In this document: piece after piece, positions 10,823 to 20,975 of the stretch | How the letters are laid out: each line of letters opens with the position of its first letter | Numbering within the stretch: the stretch's first letter is position 1 | Assembly (NCBI RefSeq): GCF_019320115.1 | Contig: NC_089597.1 | Span: 115,281,401-115,345,400 of the forward strand | Direction: 5' to 3' | DNA: 64,000 nucleotides | Origin: Miscanthus floridulus | Taxonomy: Eukaryota; Streptophyta; Magnoliopsida; Poales; Poaceae | Notes under the pieces: generated by a model | Databases searched by the model: none | What the model was told of the DNA's origin: nothing | Seen by the model: only the letters and a program-made list of their open reading frames with translations | Program-made: the position numbers and the translations under genes

Positions 10823-10864
10823 GAGGTCACCGTGATTTGAGGCTTAACAACCTTCGGTGTAAAA

Positions 10865-12903
10865 ATGGCTCAAATCAACAACACCAAGAAGCCACCCTAA
10901 TTTAATGGCTCAAATTATCCCTATTGGAAAGCTAAGATGACAACTTATATCAAGTCAATCAATAGGAAGGTTTGTAACATGGTAGAGATAGATTGAGATT
11001 GAAGATGAAGAGGCTCCCACCGCCACCGAAGAAATACTACTCCAAAATAATGACATTGCTCTTAGTACCATCTATGATGCTTTGGATGAAAGAACATTTG
11101 AGCAAATTAAGAATATTGAGAGAGCCCATGCGGCATGGAAGAAATTGGAGGTATCATTTGAAGGCACTCAAGCCATGAAGGGTGTAAAGACATATTCTCA
11201 AAGAGAAGTTTGTAAGCTTCAAGATGAAGGAGGATGAGAGTGTGCTGGAGATGTTCCATAGGCTTCAAGTGCTTGTCAATGATCTCAAAGCACTTGGAAA
11301 AGAGGTGAAGGACAAGGACTTCTCCCACAAGTTCTTAAGATGTTTGCCTTCAAGATTTGGCACTTTGGTCACTATTCTAGTGAGGAGTGGTTTGTACACC
11401 ATGACACCAAACCAAGTATTGGGAGATATAATGACCGATGATACATATAGAGATAATGATGAGAAGAAAGAAAAGAAGGAAAAGAAAGATGAGAAGAAGA
11501 AGAGTGTGGCATTCAAGGCCACATCATCCAAGGGCAAGGCAAAGCAAGACACATCAAATGAAGATGATGGCTCATGGGATGATGATGATGAGAAGATGGC
11601 TCTCTTTGTCAAGAAATTTGGCAAGTTCACGATGAAGAAAGGGTACCATGCTAGAAGAAAGAAATATTCATCAAAGAACAAGAAAGAGTCAAGAAGGTGC
11701 TTCAAATGTGGAAGCAAAGATCATCTTGTTGCTCAATGCCCATACAATAGCGACAATGATGATGACAACAAGAAGAACAAGAAGGAAAAGAAAGATAAGA
11801 AGGAAAAGATGACCTTCAAGAAGAAGAAGGGTGGTTCATATGTGGTCACTTGGGATAGTGATGCTTCCTCAAGTGATGATGATGATAGTGATGATGACAA
11901 GAGCACTAAGAAGAAGACACTTGCAAGCATTGCAATCAATGAGAAACCTTCTCTCTTTGACACTCCATCATGCTTCATGGCTAAGGCCACTAAGGTACAA
12001 ATTTGTGATGATGGAAGTGATGAGGAACATGATAATGAAAATGAAAATGAAAGTGATAGTGATGATGATGAACCTACTAAGGATAAACTATTTGACATGC
12101 TAGAAGATGCTAAAGAACATTTTGACATCAAGAGAAGGGAATGCAAAAGCTTGCATAAGAAACTAAAAGCCCTTAAGCAAGCCTTTGATGAGCTCAATGC
12201 ATCTCATGAGAGGCTAGAGGAAGCCCATGAGAAGCTTGGCAAGGCTCACAAAAAGCTTGAAAAGGCTCATTCCTCTTTGCTTGATGAGAAAAATAAAAAG
12301 AAGCATGTTGAAACTTACAATGTAGGCTTAACTTGTGATATAATTGAAGAATCATTATCTATGCCTATCATTGTTGCTCCCGCTAACATTTCTTGTAGTA
12401 CTTCTATATCCACCTCATCTAGTAGTGATGGTCTTACTTGTGATGCCTCACTAATGGTTGAGAATGAGAACCTCAAGAAGGAGGTCAATAAGCTCACTCA
12501 CACCTTGGCTAAGGCCTACGGTGGTGAGAATCGCTTGCTTATGTGCTTGGGTAGCCAAAGAGCATCTCTCTATAAAGAGGGATTGGGCTATACCCCCAAG
12601 AAAGGTAAGGCGACCTTTGCTCCTCACAAGACTAGTTTTGTGAAGAACAATGGTCGGTTTTGCACAAGTTGCAAGCAAGTTGGTCATAAAGACCGTGAAT
12701 GCAACAACAAGAGCAAAAATGCTAATGTATACTCCATTAAGCTTGATTCTTTCTATATGCTTACCAAGGGTGCAAATGGTGTAAAGGCTAAGTTCATTAG
12801 TAAACCATGGATGGGCTCCAAGAAGAAAGCCATTTGGGTACCTAAGAGCTTAGTGACTAACCTTCAAGGACCCAAGCAAGTTTGGGTACCTAAAAGGAAT
12901 TGA
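10865..12903 (+). pseudogene. Element C gag (Sirevirus type, two zinc knuckles)
   Basis: The first ATG at 10865 opens MAQINNTKKPP, then a TAA at codon 12 replaces the Gln expected in PPQFNG. The UBN2-type gag core follows in broken frames (YPYWKAKMTTYIKSI, ALDERTFEQIKNIERAHAAW). A long intact stretch runs 11224-12903 (559 codons). It has gag core remains (ESVLEMFHRLQVLVNDLKAL), a Lys/Asp-rich linker, a first knuckle CFKCGSKDHLVAQC, acidic and Ser-rich tracts, a predicted coiled coil (HERLEEAHEKLGKAHKKLEK) and a second knuckle CTSCKQVGHKDREC near residue 480. A large gag with more than one knuckle and a coiled coil is typical of Sireviruses. The minus-strand open frames across the low-complexity region are shadows. 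Confidence 0.88.
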
Positions 12904-13360
12904 TCTTCTTTTGTAGGTCAATTATAAAGCCATATGAAGGCATTGGGTTCTTGATAGTGGGTGCACTCAACACATGACTGGTGATGCAAGAATGTTCAAC
13001 TCAATCAACACCAATGACAATGGTGGTTATGATAGTATCACATTTGGTGACAATGGCAAAAGCAAGGTCAAAAGGCTTGGTCATGTTGGAATGAAATAAT
13101 TGAATAGATTGGTTAAGCATGGCTTGGTTAGAGGCTTGAAAGATGTGTTTGAAAATGATAAGCTTGGTAGCTCTTGTCAAGCCAGAAAATAAGTTGGAAA
13201 CACCCATCCTAAGAAAAGCATGATGAGCACTAGTAAAGCATTTGAGTTATTGCACATAGACTTGTTTGGACAAACACAATACACTAGCATTGGTGGTAAC
13301 AAATATGGTTTTGTGATAGTGGATGATTACACTAGATACACATGGGTATTCTTTCTAGTG
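12904..13360 (+). pseudogene. Element C protease and integrase N-terminal remnant
   Basis: A copia-type aspartic protease begins with WVLDSGCTQHMTGDARMF (near 12944), which keeps the D-S-G active site. The rest of the protease is mostly lost. It passes quickly to a GAG-pre-integrase-like segment (LNRLVKHGLVRGLKDVF, SSCQA) with two TAA stops where Gln is expected. The start of the integrase core then appears (FELLHIDLFGQT, YGFVIVDDYTRYTWVFFL), with the first two acidic markers. The sequence breaks off inside the core, so most of the integrase is deleted. Confidence 0.8.
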
Positions 13361-14018
13361 GACAAGTTAGTACAAGAGGCTCTCATGAAAATGAACAAGA
13401 TCAAGTGGCTAGTATATCATCTCAACCTAATGATCAAGCAAGTGCAAGCAATCAAGTTCCAATCCTCCAACCAACCAATGTTGCAAGGGATCATCCATTG
13501 GACACTATCATTGGTGATATTTCAAGAGGTGTGGAAACTAGATCAAGATTAGCTTTATTTTGTGAGCACTTCTCATTTGTGTCATCCATTGAACCAAAGA
13601 AGATAGATTGGGTGAATGCTATGCATAAAGAATTGAATAACTTCACAAGAAATTAAGTATGGGAATTAGTAGAGAGACCAAAGGGACATAATGTGATTGG
13701 AAACAAATGGGTCTTTAGAAACAAGCAAGATCAAGATGGGATAGTAGTAAGGAACAAAGCAAGATTAGTAGCACAAGGCTATACACAAGTTGAAGGTCTT
13801 GACTTTAGAGAAACATATGCCTCGATTGCTAGATTGGAAGCTATTAGAATCTTGCTAGCCTATGCTTGTGCCCACAACATTAAGATCCATCAAATGGATG
13901 TTAAGAGTGCATTTCTCAATGGTTACATCAATAAGGAAGTATATGTTGAGCAGCCTCCCGGTTTTGAAGATAACAAAAAGCCCGACCATGTGTATAAGTT
14001 GAAGAAGGCATTGTATGG
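13361..14018 (+). pseudogene. Element C linker and reverse transcriptase, N-terminal half
   Basis: After the integrase deletion the frame continues through an integrase-RT linker (ISSQPNDQAS, DHPLDTIIGDISRGVETR) and enters copia reverse transcriptase: KKIDWVNAMHKELNNF, GNKWVFRNKQDQDG, KARLVAQGYTQVEGLDF, IHQMDVKSAFLNGYINKEV, EQPPGFEDNKKPDHVYKLKK. A TAA at about 13654 sits where Gln is expected (RNQVW). The gene is cut at 14018 by element H, whose TSD TATGG (14014-14018) repeats at 25544-25548, where the RT resumes. Confidence 0.9.
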
Positions 14019-15739
14019 TGTCGGCATAGAATTTTTGTATGTCGAGGACACACGCAGCAAGCCAGAAGGATCCGCTCGATGGAGCAGATTCGCCTAGCTT
14101 CAGCGCAGGGGTGGTCAATCCTATGCGATCCTCCCGAGACATCCAGTCAATTTGACCTTACAATTGACAAGGAGAGAAAGTTCATCAGTAATTAAGGTCA
14201 GAACTTGTCGGTGTTGCCAGACAGTTCTGAATGTGTGGCTATGAGAGCCGATATGAAAGGAGATCGACTAAATAGTCGATTCTAGTATATTCATGAGAAT
14301 AAATCAATTAGAGCTCATGGGGTTGTGTAAGAAGAATCGGTTATCATTCAGGATAAATATCATTAATCAAACAAATATTAATCAATGGCAATAAGATGTC
14401 AACAATGATCAGTTTGTGCTGAGCCAATGATTATAATTAACTGAACCCCTTTTTATATAAAGAAACAATTCAACACCACTTAATTGTTCAATAAAGACAA
14501 ATCTAATGAACATGTTAGATCTCATCTATCACCATGACCAGTGGGGCATGAGGTAGAATCATGCAGGCCATAATATAATAATAAGATCATAGGGCTAACA
14601 TATCTTTCAACCTATCTTTACTTCAATGGTCTCATGATGCAAACTGTTTGTAAAAGCGCTCGATATCGGCTAAAACTACCGATTCAGGCATAACGCACAA
14701 TTAAAGTCATGCCTTACCTAGAATAGATCTACTAAATATCGATCCCCACTCCATGGTGCTAACAGTGGGGTATGAGGTAGAATCACACAGGCCATGATAA
14801 CAGGCCATAGAATGGTTCTCTCTAGCCAATAGATCTACTCAAGACGCAACATGCCTTAACCGCACATTATACACGATTAAGATTGATGTAAAACAGCCGA
14901 TAAGACATAACTCATTGTTTAAGGTATAGATTGGATCAGTTTTAGGTTAGCAAACGATGGGTCAAATAAGATATAAGGCCGATCTAAATCAATCTCAATC
15001 GAGCAGAATGATATTGCTGTAATTAGAGAAATAATGAAAGTAATAAACAATATCGGTAACTTAATGAATCTACCAAAGACTGCCATTCTAAGGTAGAGCC
15101 GATAACTTGACCTTAATCTAATTCAAGCAGTGGGGTGTGAGGTAGAATCACACATGCCATACTTGAATTAAACAAGAGTCGATAACTAGCTTATACCAGA
15201 GCCGCAGTGGGGGTCGACCGGATCGATACAGCCATACGAATAGAGGTATAAACCATGATGGTACTTATAGACAAGCAGTGGATGTCAACCGGATCGATGC
15301 AGCCATACTCGCTAAAGAACTCGCCGAGATCTACTCTACTCCTACTCCTAAGGGGTGGCCGGAGCCGAAAAAGTAATTGACTTGTATTTAGATTGATTGA
15401 TTTCTCCTTATAATAGCCGGGGTTTGGTATTTATACCCGGACCCTATGCATGACTCTTGTCTAAGCACGACTTATTACAATTTTTGACCCTAGAGAAAAC
15501 ATTCCTAATTTAAGATAACTTAGACTCTAATCTTTCCCTTTTGTAGAGTCCGGCATGCTTCGTCCTGGCGCTGAACATAGCCTCTGTTGTTATCTGCTGG
15601 CGCTATCTATGGAAAGCCGATTCCATTTTCTGCATCTAAATCAGTTGGTCTCGATCTACACGTAATTGATTCCTTGGTGACATGATCTTGGGAGCTTTCG
15701 GGTCCCTGTAACATCTTCTTCCAAATTTTGGTTTAAACA
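14019..15739 (-). repeat. 3' LTR of element H
   Basis: This 1,721-bp LTR runs from TGTCGGCATAG at 14019 to TTTAAACA at 15739. It contains a degenerate motif of about 30 bp beginning CAGTGGGG and ending in GGCC or similar, at about 14541, 14766 and 15128, with related CAGTGGGGGTCGACCGGATC-type copies at about 15205 and 15276. It aligns along its length with 23743-25543 apart from an 80-bp length difference. Confidence 0.92.
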
Positions 15740-15757
15740 CATGCCCCCCAATTTTGG
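15740..15757 (-). promoter_or_regulatory. Polypurine tract of element H
   Basis: The minus strand reads AAAATTGGGGGGCATG directly before the 3' LTR start. A purine run in this place primes plus-strand DNA synthesis in LTR elements, and it fixes the element's orientation as minus. Confidence 0.85.
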
Positions 15758-16620
15758 GATAAAAGTAATTTTATTCCAAAATTATCATGTTTGTATTCCT
15801 GATTGGTCCATAGTCTTGGGTAGAGAACCTTGATCTAGGGTCCGTTGTTTGTCGTTGTCTACGTCCACCCATGAGCCTATGCCTCAAAACTTTTTACCAG
15901 AGCATCACTGCTTCATAGGCACTTGGATTCATCTTTCCAGGCCAGCTATAAATGCTTATCCGACCTTGGTGAGAGTAACTCAACAATTCAGCCATGCTTT
16001 TCTTCCATCTGCTCCCTCGAGTGCTCCCGATTCCGCTAGACCCTCCATGGTCTATTTTATGAAGATTTCAAGCGGCTAGAAGAATTCTTGTGCATAGGGC
16101 GATTGTATCGCTTATTCTAACGCCTCGTTGGGCAAGAAGACCAGCCATTGTGGTTAGAAGAATTCTTGTGATATCACCTGAGTCTTCTCTCCATGCTCAC
16201 AAGGCTGTTCTAGTGTTTGCAAGAGCTAGAAGGTGTGATCATCTTCCCCTTGTTGATCCTTCAAACGCCCATCGGGACAGCCTTAGGCTTCTTCCACAAA
16301 GTTCCTCAATTTATTGAGAAATCCATTGAGCATATGTTAGGTGGGTGAACTTTCATCTTTTCTAGTATAATTTATTGATGGGCCAATGCGACTTGGTTCA
16401 CAATGAGTGTTGGCCTTGTAGAAATCTGGACTCCCTTCAATCCAAAAAAAGTTCTAGGGGGTTAATCTCTGGTCAATGTATCCACCCCATGATATTTTGT
16501 AATCTAGGGAAGTAATAAATTCGAGTCCGTTATCTCTTCATTATCCGTCCCCTGAATTTCCGGAGTGTTGATCTATTTCTGTTTTTGATTTCAATTTCAC
16601 ACCTCCATCGAAACCTATCT
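15758..16620. other. Element H region between PPT and antisense gene
   Basis: Non-coding in the element's own sense direction. Short plus-strand open stretches (15849-16079, 16090-16317) carry no recognised motif; they lie upstream of the antisense gene and may hold its promoter or an earlier exon. Confidence 0.45.
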
Positions 16621-16636
16621 TCTTGCTTTCCCGGGC

Positions 16637-16644
16637 TATATATA
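16637..16644 (+). promoter_or_regulatory. TATA box candidate for the antisense gene of element H
   Basis: TATATATA lies on the plus strand 92 bp upstream of the ATG at 16736, after a GC-rich patch (CCCGGGC). A plant TATA box usually lies about 30 bp upstream of the transcription start, which would give a leader of about 60 bp. Confidence 0.5.
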
Positions 16645-16735
16645 CGAGCTATGGCTGTGAATTAAAAAAAACCCTCTTCGTCTCAACCCCTCTTCATCTT
16701 AAGTACATCCTCTGCCTTTCCGTAGGTTCGAGGTC

Positions 16736-17510
16736 ATGGAGAACAACAAGAGGTCTGCTGAAGAAGCCCTCAATAGATCCACATCATCATGCCAATGCCC
16801 TCGTCGTCAAGAGGACGCATCTTGGGGTGCTCCCATCGCCTCGGATCGAAGGGCCAATTCCGCCTAGCCCTCGGGGTCATCTTTGGCACCAATCCGCCGC
16901 CAACTTCCTCATCACCCGAGGCAATAGATTAGTAATGATGATCTGCTGGCCTCCATCGATCGGACCGACCAGCATCTAGCCAACTGCCTCTTCCTGGCAA
17001 AATCGGCTTTGGCCATGATTGAAGACCGATCTCCCCCTGAGGTTGGCCTGGTGAGGGAAAGGTTGGCCAGGGCTGAAGCTAGAATCATGGGTGAGATGTC
17101 TGTCATTATTTCTCTGTTTCTTCTTGATTTTACGCTCAAGATTTCTGATCACTTTTTCCTTGAATATTTTAGATCTAACTGCTCAGTTGGAGAGTCTTCG
17201 ATCAACCATGGATCATGCAGCAGGATTTGTTAATGCTAGGGGCACCGTTCTGGTGGTTCGCTTGCATGACATCCCAAATCATGTCAGGGAGGTAGCCCTT
17301 CATGGCGTTCGTCATGGCGCCGCCATGGCATTGGCTGCTGCACAAGCCCATTCAGGCCATAATCTCTGGCTTCTTCCTCATGGTTTTCTAGACGCAGTGC
17401 ACCCTAGGAAACATGAATGCATGGTTGAAGATTTTATGAATGCCGCCGACTCTGTAGCTTTCAATACTCTGGCCGACGATATAGTAGGCAAAGTGTTTTC
17501 TGGCCCGTAG
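16736..17510 (+). pseudogene. Antisense spliced gene (aORF) inside element H
   Basis: This unit lies on the strand opposite to gag-pol, between integrase and the 3' LTR. Exon 1 (16736-17090) starts MENNKRSAEEALNRST and ends NDDLLASIDRTDQHLANCLF, RSPPEVGLVRERLARAEARI. An intron at 17091-17172 has canonical ends (GTGAG...TTTTAG) and is 82 bp. Exon 2 (17173-17510) continues in the same frame as DLTAQLESLRSTMDHAAGFV, WLLPHGFLDAVHPRKHECMV, and stops at TAG 17508. Exon 1 has two in-frame TAGs (near 16866 and 16923), so this copy is probably broken. The predicted protein is helical with no enzyme motif. Antisense extra ORFs at this place are known in Tat elements (for example Grande of maize); their function is unknown. 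Confidence 0.65.
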
Positions 17511-17759
17511 CTTGTAATAGGTGATGTTTAGCAAATAACTTCCTCGCCTTGAGTGGTTTCCCATTGTTTCATGCTTCGTACCCATCATTTTGTTTGTGTT
17601 TGCTTTGCTTCTATAGGCGATACACAACATATCGGCTTTTACTCCTTTGGGTTCATCTTTTGCACTAGAGGCGATATCTTTTCAACATCGGCTATTAAAG
17701 CTATCGACCGAACAGATCTTTATCAAGTATTGATCCAAACGCTAGGATAATATTTCTTT

Positions 17760-18328
17760 AAATATTTCTCGATGATTGCTCGGCCAAATTCTTCCTCTCC
17801 TTTTAATGTTTCCAAAATATAAGCATTACCAGGCGCACAACGTTTGATCCGATAGGGTCCTTCCTAGTTAGGTGACCATTTGTCGAATTTACTGTCCTTT
17901 GATCCGATCGGTAATTTCACTTTCCAGACCAAGTCTCCTTCGAAGAATTGCTTAATCTTAACCTTTTTATTATAATATTTCGCAACCCTCAGTTTATTGG
18001 CTTTGATATTCTCAAGAGCATGCAGTCAAAGGCAACTCAAGTCTTCCAAATTGTCTATCATAAGATTCTTGTAAACCTCAGCTGACAAATCATTCTATAG
18101 TGTAATACACCTCGATCCAGTCTGAACTTCCAAAGGAAGAATGGCATTATGGCCATACACAAGTTCATAAGGTGACGTTTTAATTGATCCATGGTAGGCC
18201 ATTCTATATACCCATAGTGCTTCATTTAGCGTCGAATGCCACTTCCTTGGTTGTTCCTTGATCTTTTTCTTAATCAGCTTAATCATAATCTGGTTGAACA
18301 CCTCTTCTTGACCATTTTCCTAGGCATA
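17760..18328 (-). pseudogene. Element H integrase, C-terminal part
   Basis: The minus strand reads the end of the integrase core and C-terminal domain in broken frames: MIKLIKKKIKEQPRKWHSTL, EALWVYRMAYHGSIKTSPYE, LVYGHNAILPLEVQTGS, then KVKIKQFFEGDLVWKVKLP and EGPYRIKRCAPGNAYILETL. The WHSTLNEALWVYR and YELVYG wording is standard for this lineage. Two TAGs just before it (near 18327 and 18333) interrupt the YYAQENGQ motif that carries the catalytic Glu region. Confidence 0.85.
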
Positions 18329-19024
18329 CTAAGGGGAGGAATTCAATAGCTTAATCCCTATACTAGCAGCAAAATCCCTGAACTCTTCTGATGTGAACAT
18401 TGTCCCTTGATCGGTAGTTATAGTTTGAGGAATCCCAAAACGATACACAATATGTTCCCTGACAAAATCAATCATGTTCTTTGAGGTTACCATTTTCAAA
18501 GGAATTGCCTCAACCCATTTAGTGAAGTAGTTAGTTGCTACCAATATGAACTTATGTCCTTTGCTTGAAGGCGGAAAAATTAGGCCAATTAAATCAATTC
18601 CCCAACCCCGAAACGACCGTGGTTTGATTATTGGATTCATGGCCGATGCGGGCGATCTTTGAACATTACCAAAACATTGACAGTCCTGACACCCCTTGTA
18701 ATATTCAAAACAATCTTCTAGTATCGTTGGCCAGAAATATCTAGTTCTGCGAATAATCCATTTCATCTTATAAGCCGATTGATGAGCTTCACATATCCCT
18801 TCATGCACCTCACCCATCAACACCTTAGCTTCTTCTTGGTTCAAGCACTTGAGCAATACCCCATCTACCATTTTATAATATAACTGATCATCTAACAAAA
18901 CATACTTAGCCGATTTATACCTTAGCTTCCTGGTAACTTTCTGAGATGGATCTCTAAGGTAAGCGGCTATTTCAACTCTCCAATCATCACTTGAGGTTTC
19001 ACTACTCAAGACTTCTTGAAACAC
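18329..19024 (-). pseudogene. Element H integrase, zinc-binding and core domain
   Basis: An open stretch of 231 codons. A zinc-binding HHCC domain is visible (VHEGICEAHQSAYKMKWIIR followed by the Cys pair in YKGCQDCQCFGN), then the catalytic core with Asp in GWGIDLIGLIFPPSSKGH and Asp in ITTDQGTMFTSEEF. It ends at a TAG immediately before the YYAQENGQ-like stretch that should follow. The upstream linker from the second RNase H is continuous with it (ANRLAQSPSGYRVFQEVLSS), apart from stops. Confidence 0.9.
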
Positions 19025-19153
19025 TCGATATCCTGATGGACTTTGAGCTAGACGGTTAGCTTCTTGGTTTTGTGCTCTCGGAATATGTTGGAAAGAGATA
19101 TGAAGAAATCCCTTGAGTAACTTTTGGCACTCATCGTAGTATCCTTTTAAAGT

Positions 19154-19436
19154 TTATTCTTTGCACTCATATAGGCCGATCAATTGATTAATAATTAACT
19201 GTGAATCTCCAAATACTTCAATTGTTTCGGCCTTTACTTCATGAAGTTGCGGTCCCTTGAGAATAGCTTCGTATTCCGCTTGATTGTTTGTAATCATTGG
19301 CTTAGTTGGAAGAGCGAACTCAAAACTTCCCCCCCCCCCCCCGAGGCAAAATAATAGCAATACCAATGTCACCACCCTGCTTGCATGATGACCCATCAAA
19401 GAACAGCGTCCATGGCATCGGCTCTACATAACTAAT
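19154..19436 (-). pseudogene. Element H second (archaeal-type) RNase H
   Basis: This separate RNase H fold follows the usual RT-RNase H. Its markers are WTLFFDGSSCKQGGDIGIAI (first Asp), ITNNQAEYEAILKG (Glu) and VFGDSQLIINQL (second Asp). The last catalytic position reads QEANRLAQ where EADRLA is usual, so the final Asp appears to be Asn. A G-run on the minus strand (14 C at 19329-19342 on the plus strand) shifts the frame in the middle of the domain. A second RNase H of this kind is known for the Tat lineage, where it is thought to have taken over as the original domain degenerated. Confidence 0.85.
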
Positions 19437-20066
19437 GCTTGGCTTGTGATGCTGGGTGATAAAACTGGCCATTACTTGTCCTTTGACTGCTTTAGCCGAT
19501 TCGTACTTCAAGTCGAATTCCGATAACCCAAGAATCCACTTTCCCACTCTTCCATTCAGTATTGGCAATGATAACATGTCCTTAACCACATCAGCCTTGG
19601 AAACAACTATACACTTGGCCGATAATAAGTAGTATTGTAATTTAGTGCAAGAGAAATATAGACACAAGCATAATTTTTCGATGGGAGAATATCTCGTTTC
19701 CGAATCTAGTAGTCTTCTACTTAGATAGAAAACAACTCTCTCTTTTCCTTTAAATTCTTGTATCAGGGCCGATCCAATTGTCTTGTCATCAGCCAATATG
19801 TACAACTTAAATGGCTTACCTTGCTGAGGAGGGACCAGCATAGGTGGACACTTTATATATTCTTTTATTTCTTTGAACACTTTTTGTTGTATATTACCCC
19901 ACTTGAATTCTTGATCATTCTTCAACTTCAACAAGGGAGAAAACGGCAGGATCCTCTCCGACAAATTCGAAATGAATCTTCTGATGAAATTAATCTTACC
20001 AAGCAGAGATTGCAACTCTGTTTTGGTAGTCAGGGGAACTGCTTCATCAATGGCTTTCGCGCTTTT
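19437..20066 (-). pseudogene. Element H RT thumb/connection and first RNase H
   Basis: The minus strand reads LLGKINFIRRFISNLSERIL and FSPLLKLKNDQEFKWGNIQQ, the end of a gypsy RT. A weak RNase H domain follows: FKLYILADDKTIGSALIQEF, VVFYLSRRLLDSETRYSPIE, KLCLCLYFSCTKLQYYLL. The first Asp position is degenerate and the Glu/Asp triad is incomplete, as usual where a second RNase H follows. The frame is broken from the RT core by a shift near 20015-20066. Confidence 0.85.
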
Positions 20067-20975
20067 CTAACCAACTTCGATTCCCCTCTCATGGACCATG
20101 AATCCTAAAAATTGTCCGGCTGATACTCCAAAAGTACACTTATTAGGATTCATCTTCAAACCATACTTCCTCATGCATTCCAGAGTCTCACACAATTTAG
20201 CCAGGTGTTCTTTGTATCCTTTGGATTTTATCATCACATCATCGATGTAGATTTCAATAATCCCGCCGATCAACTTATGGAAAATGTAATTCATCGCCCT
20301 TTGATAAGTTGCACCGGCATTCTTTAGTCCAAAGGTCATTATAACCCACTCGAATAGACCGATTGCACTAGAGCACCTAAAAGCGGTCTTTGCTATGTCT
20401 TCTTTAGCCATGAAAATTTGGTTGTATCCTGCATTACCGTCGATGAAGCTAAAAATCTTATGCCCGGCTGCTGCATCTACTAACATATCAGCTATCGGCA
20501 TCGGATAACCGTCCATAGATGTGGCTTTATTTAGATCCCTGAAATCAATACAAACTCTCAATTTTCCATTCTTCTTGTATATAGGGACAACATTCGATAT
20601 CCACTCTACATATCGGCATGGTCGGATAAATTTTACTTCCAGTAACCTTTTAGTCTCCTTTTTGATATCATCAAGCACATTCGGGTTGAATCTCCTCGGA
20701 GCTTGCTTAAACGGTCGATATCCAGGTTTGATTGGCAGCCAATGTTCAACAATTGACCGATCTAAACCAGACATCTTATAGTATTCCCAAGCAAAGCAAT
20801 CTTTAAATTTTATTAATAAGTCAATTAATTCCCGCTTATACTCCAGATCCAACTTAGCACTCACGTACGTTGGCCTAGGTCTATCTCTAGGACCAATATC
20901 TACTTCTTCTAATTCATCGGCCGACGTGAAGCCATGTCCTAGTTTCCCGTTTGTACCATCTATTGGATTATCCAT
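20067..20975 (-). pseudogene. Element H reverse transcriptase core
   Basis: An open stretch of 302 codons. It begins with a spacer that in intact relatives follows the protease (EEVDIGPRDRPRPTYVSAKL). The polymerase runs through RPFKQAPRRFNPNVLDDIKK, VPIYKKNGKLRVCIDFRDLN, IFSFIDGNAGYNQIFMAKED, VIMTFGLKNAGATYQRAMNY and the catalytic IEIYIDDVMIKSK to CTFGVSAGQFLGFMVHERGI. The YIDD catalytic pair is intact. Fusing the spacer directly to gag-derived sequence upstream leaves no room for a protease. Confidence 0.92.

Noticed and set aside
11265..12197. Long minus-strand ORFs rich in Ser, Leu and Phe
   Set aside because: They mirror Lys/Asp-rich codons of the real gag on the plus strand.
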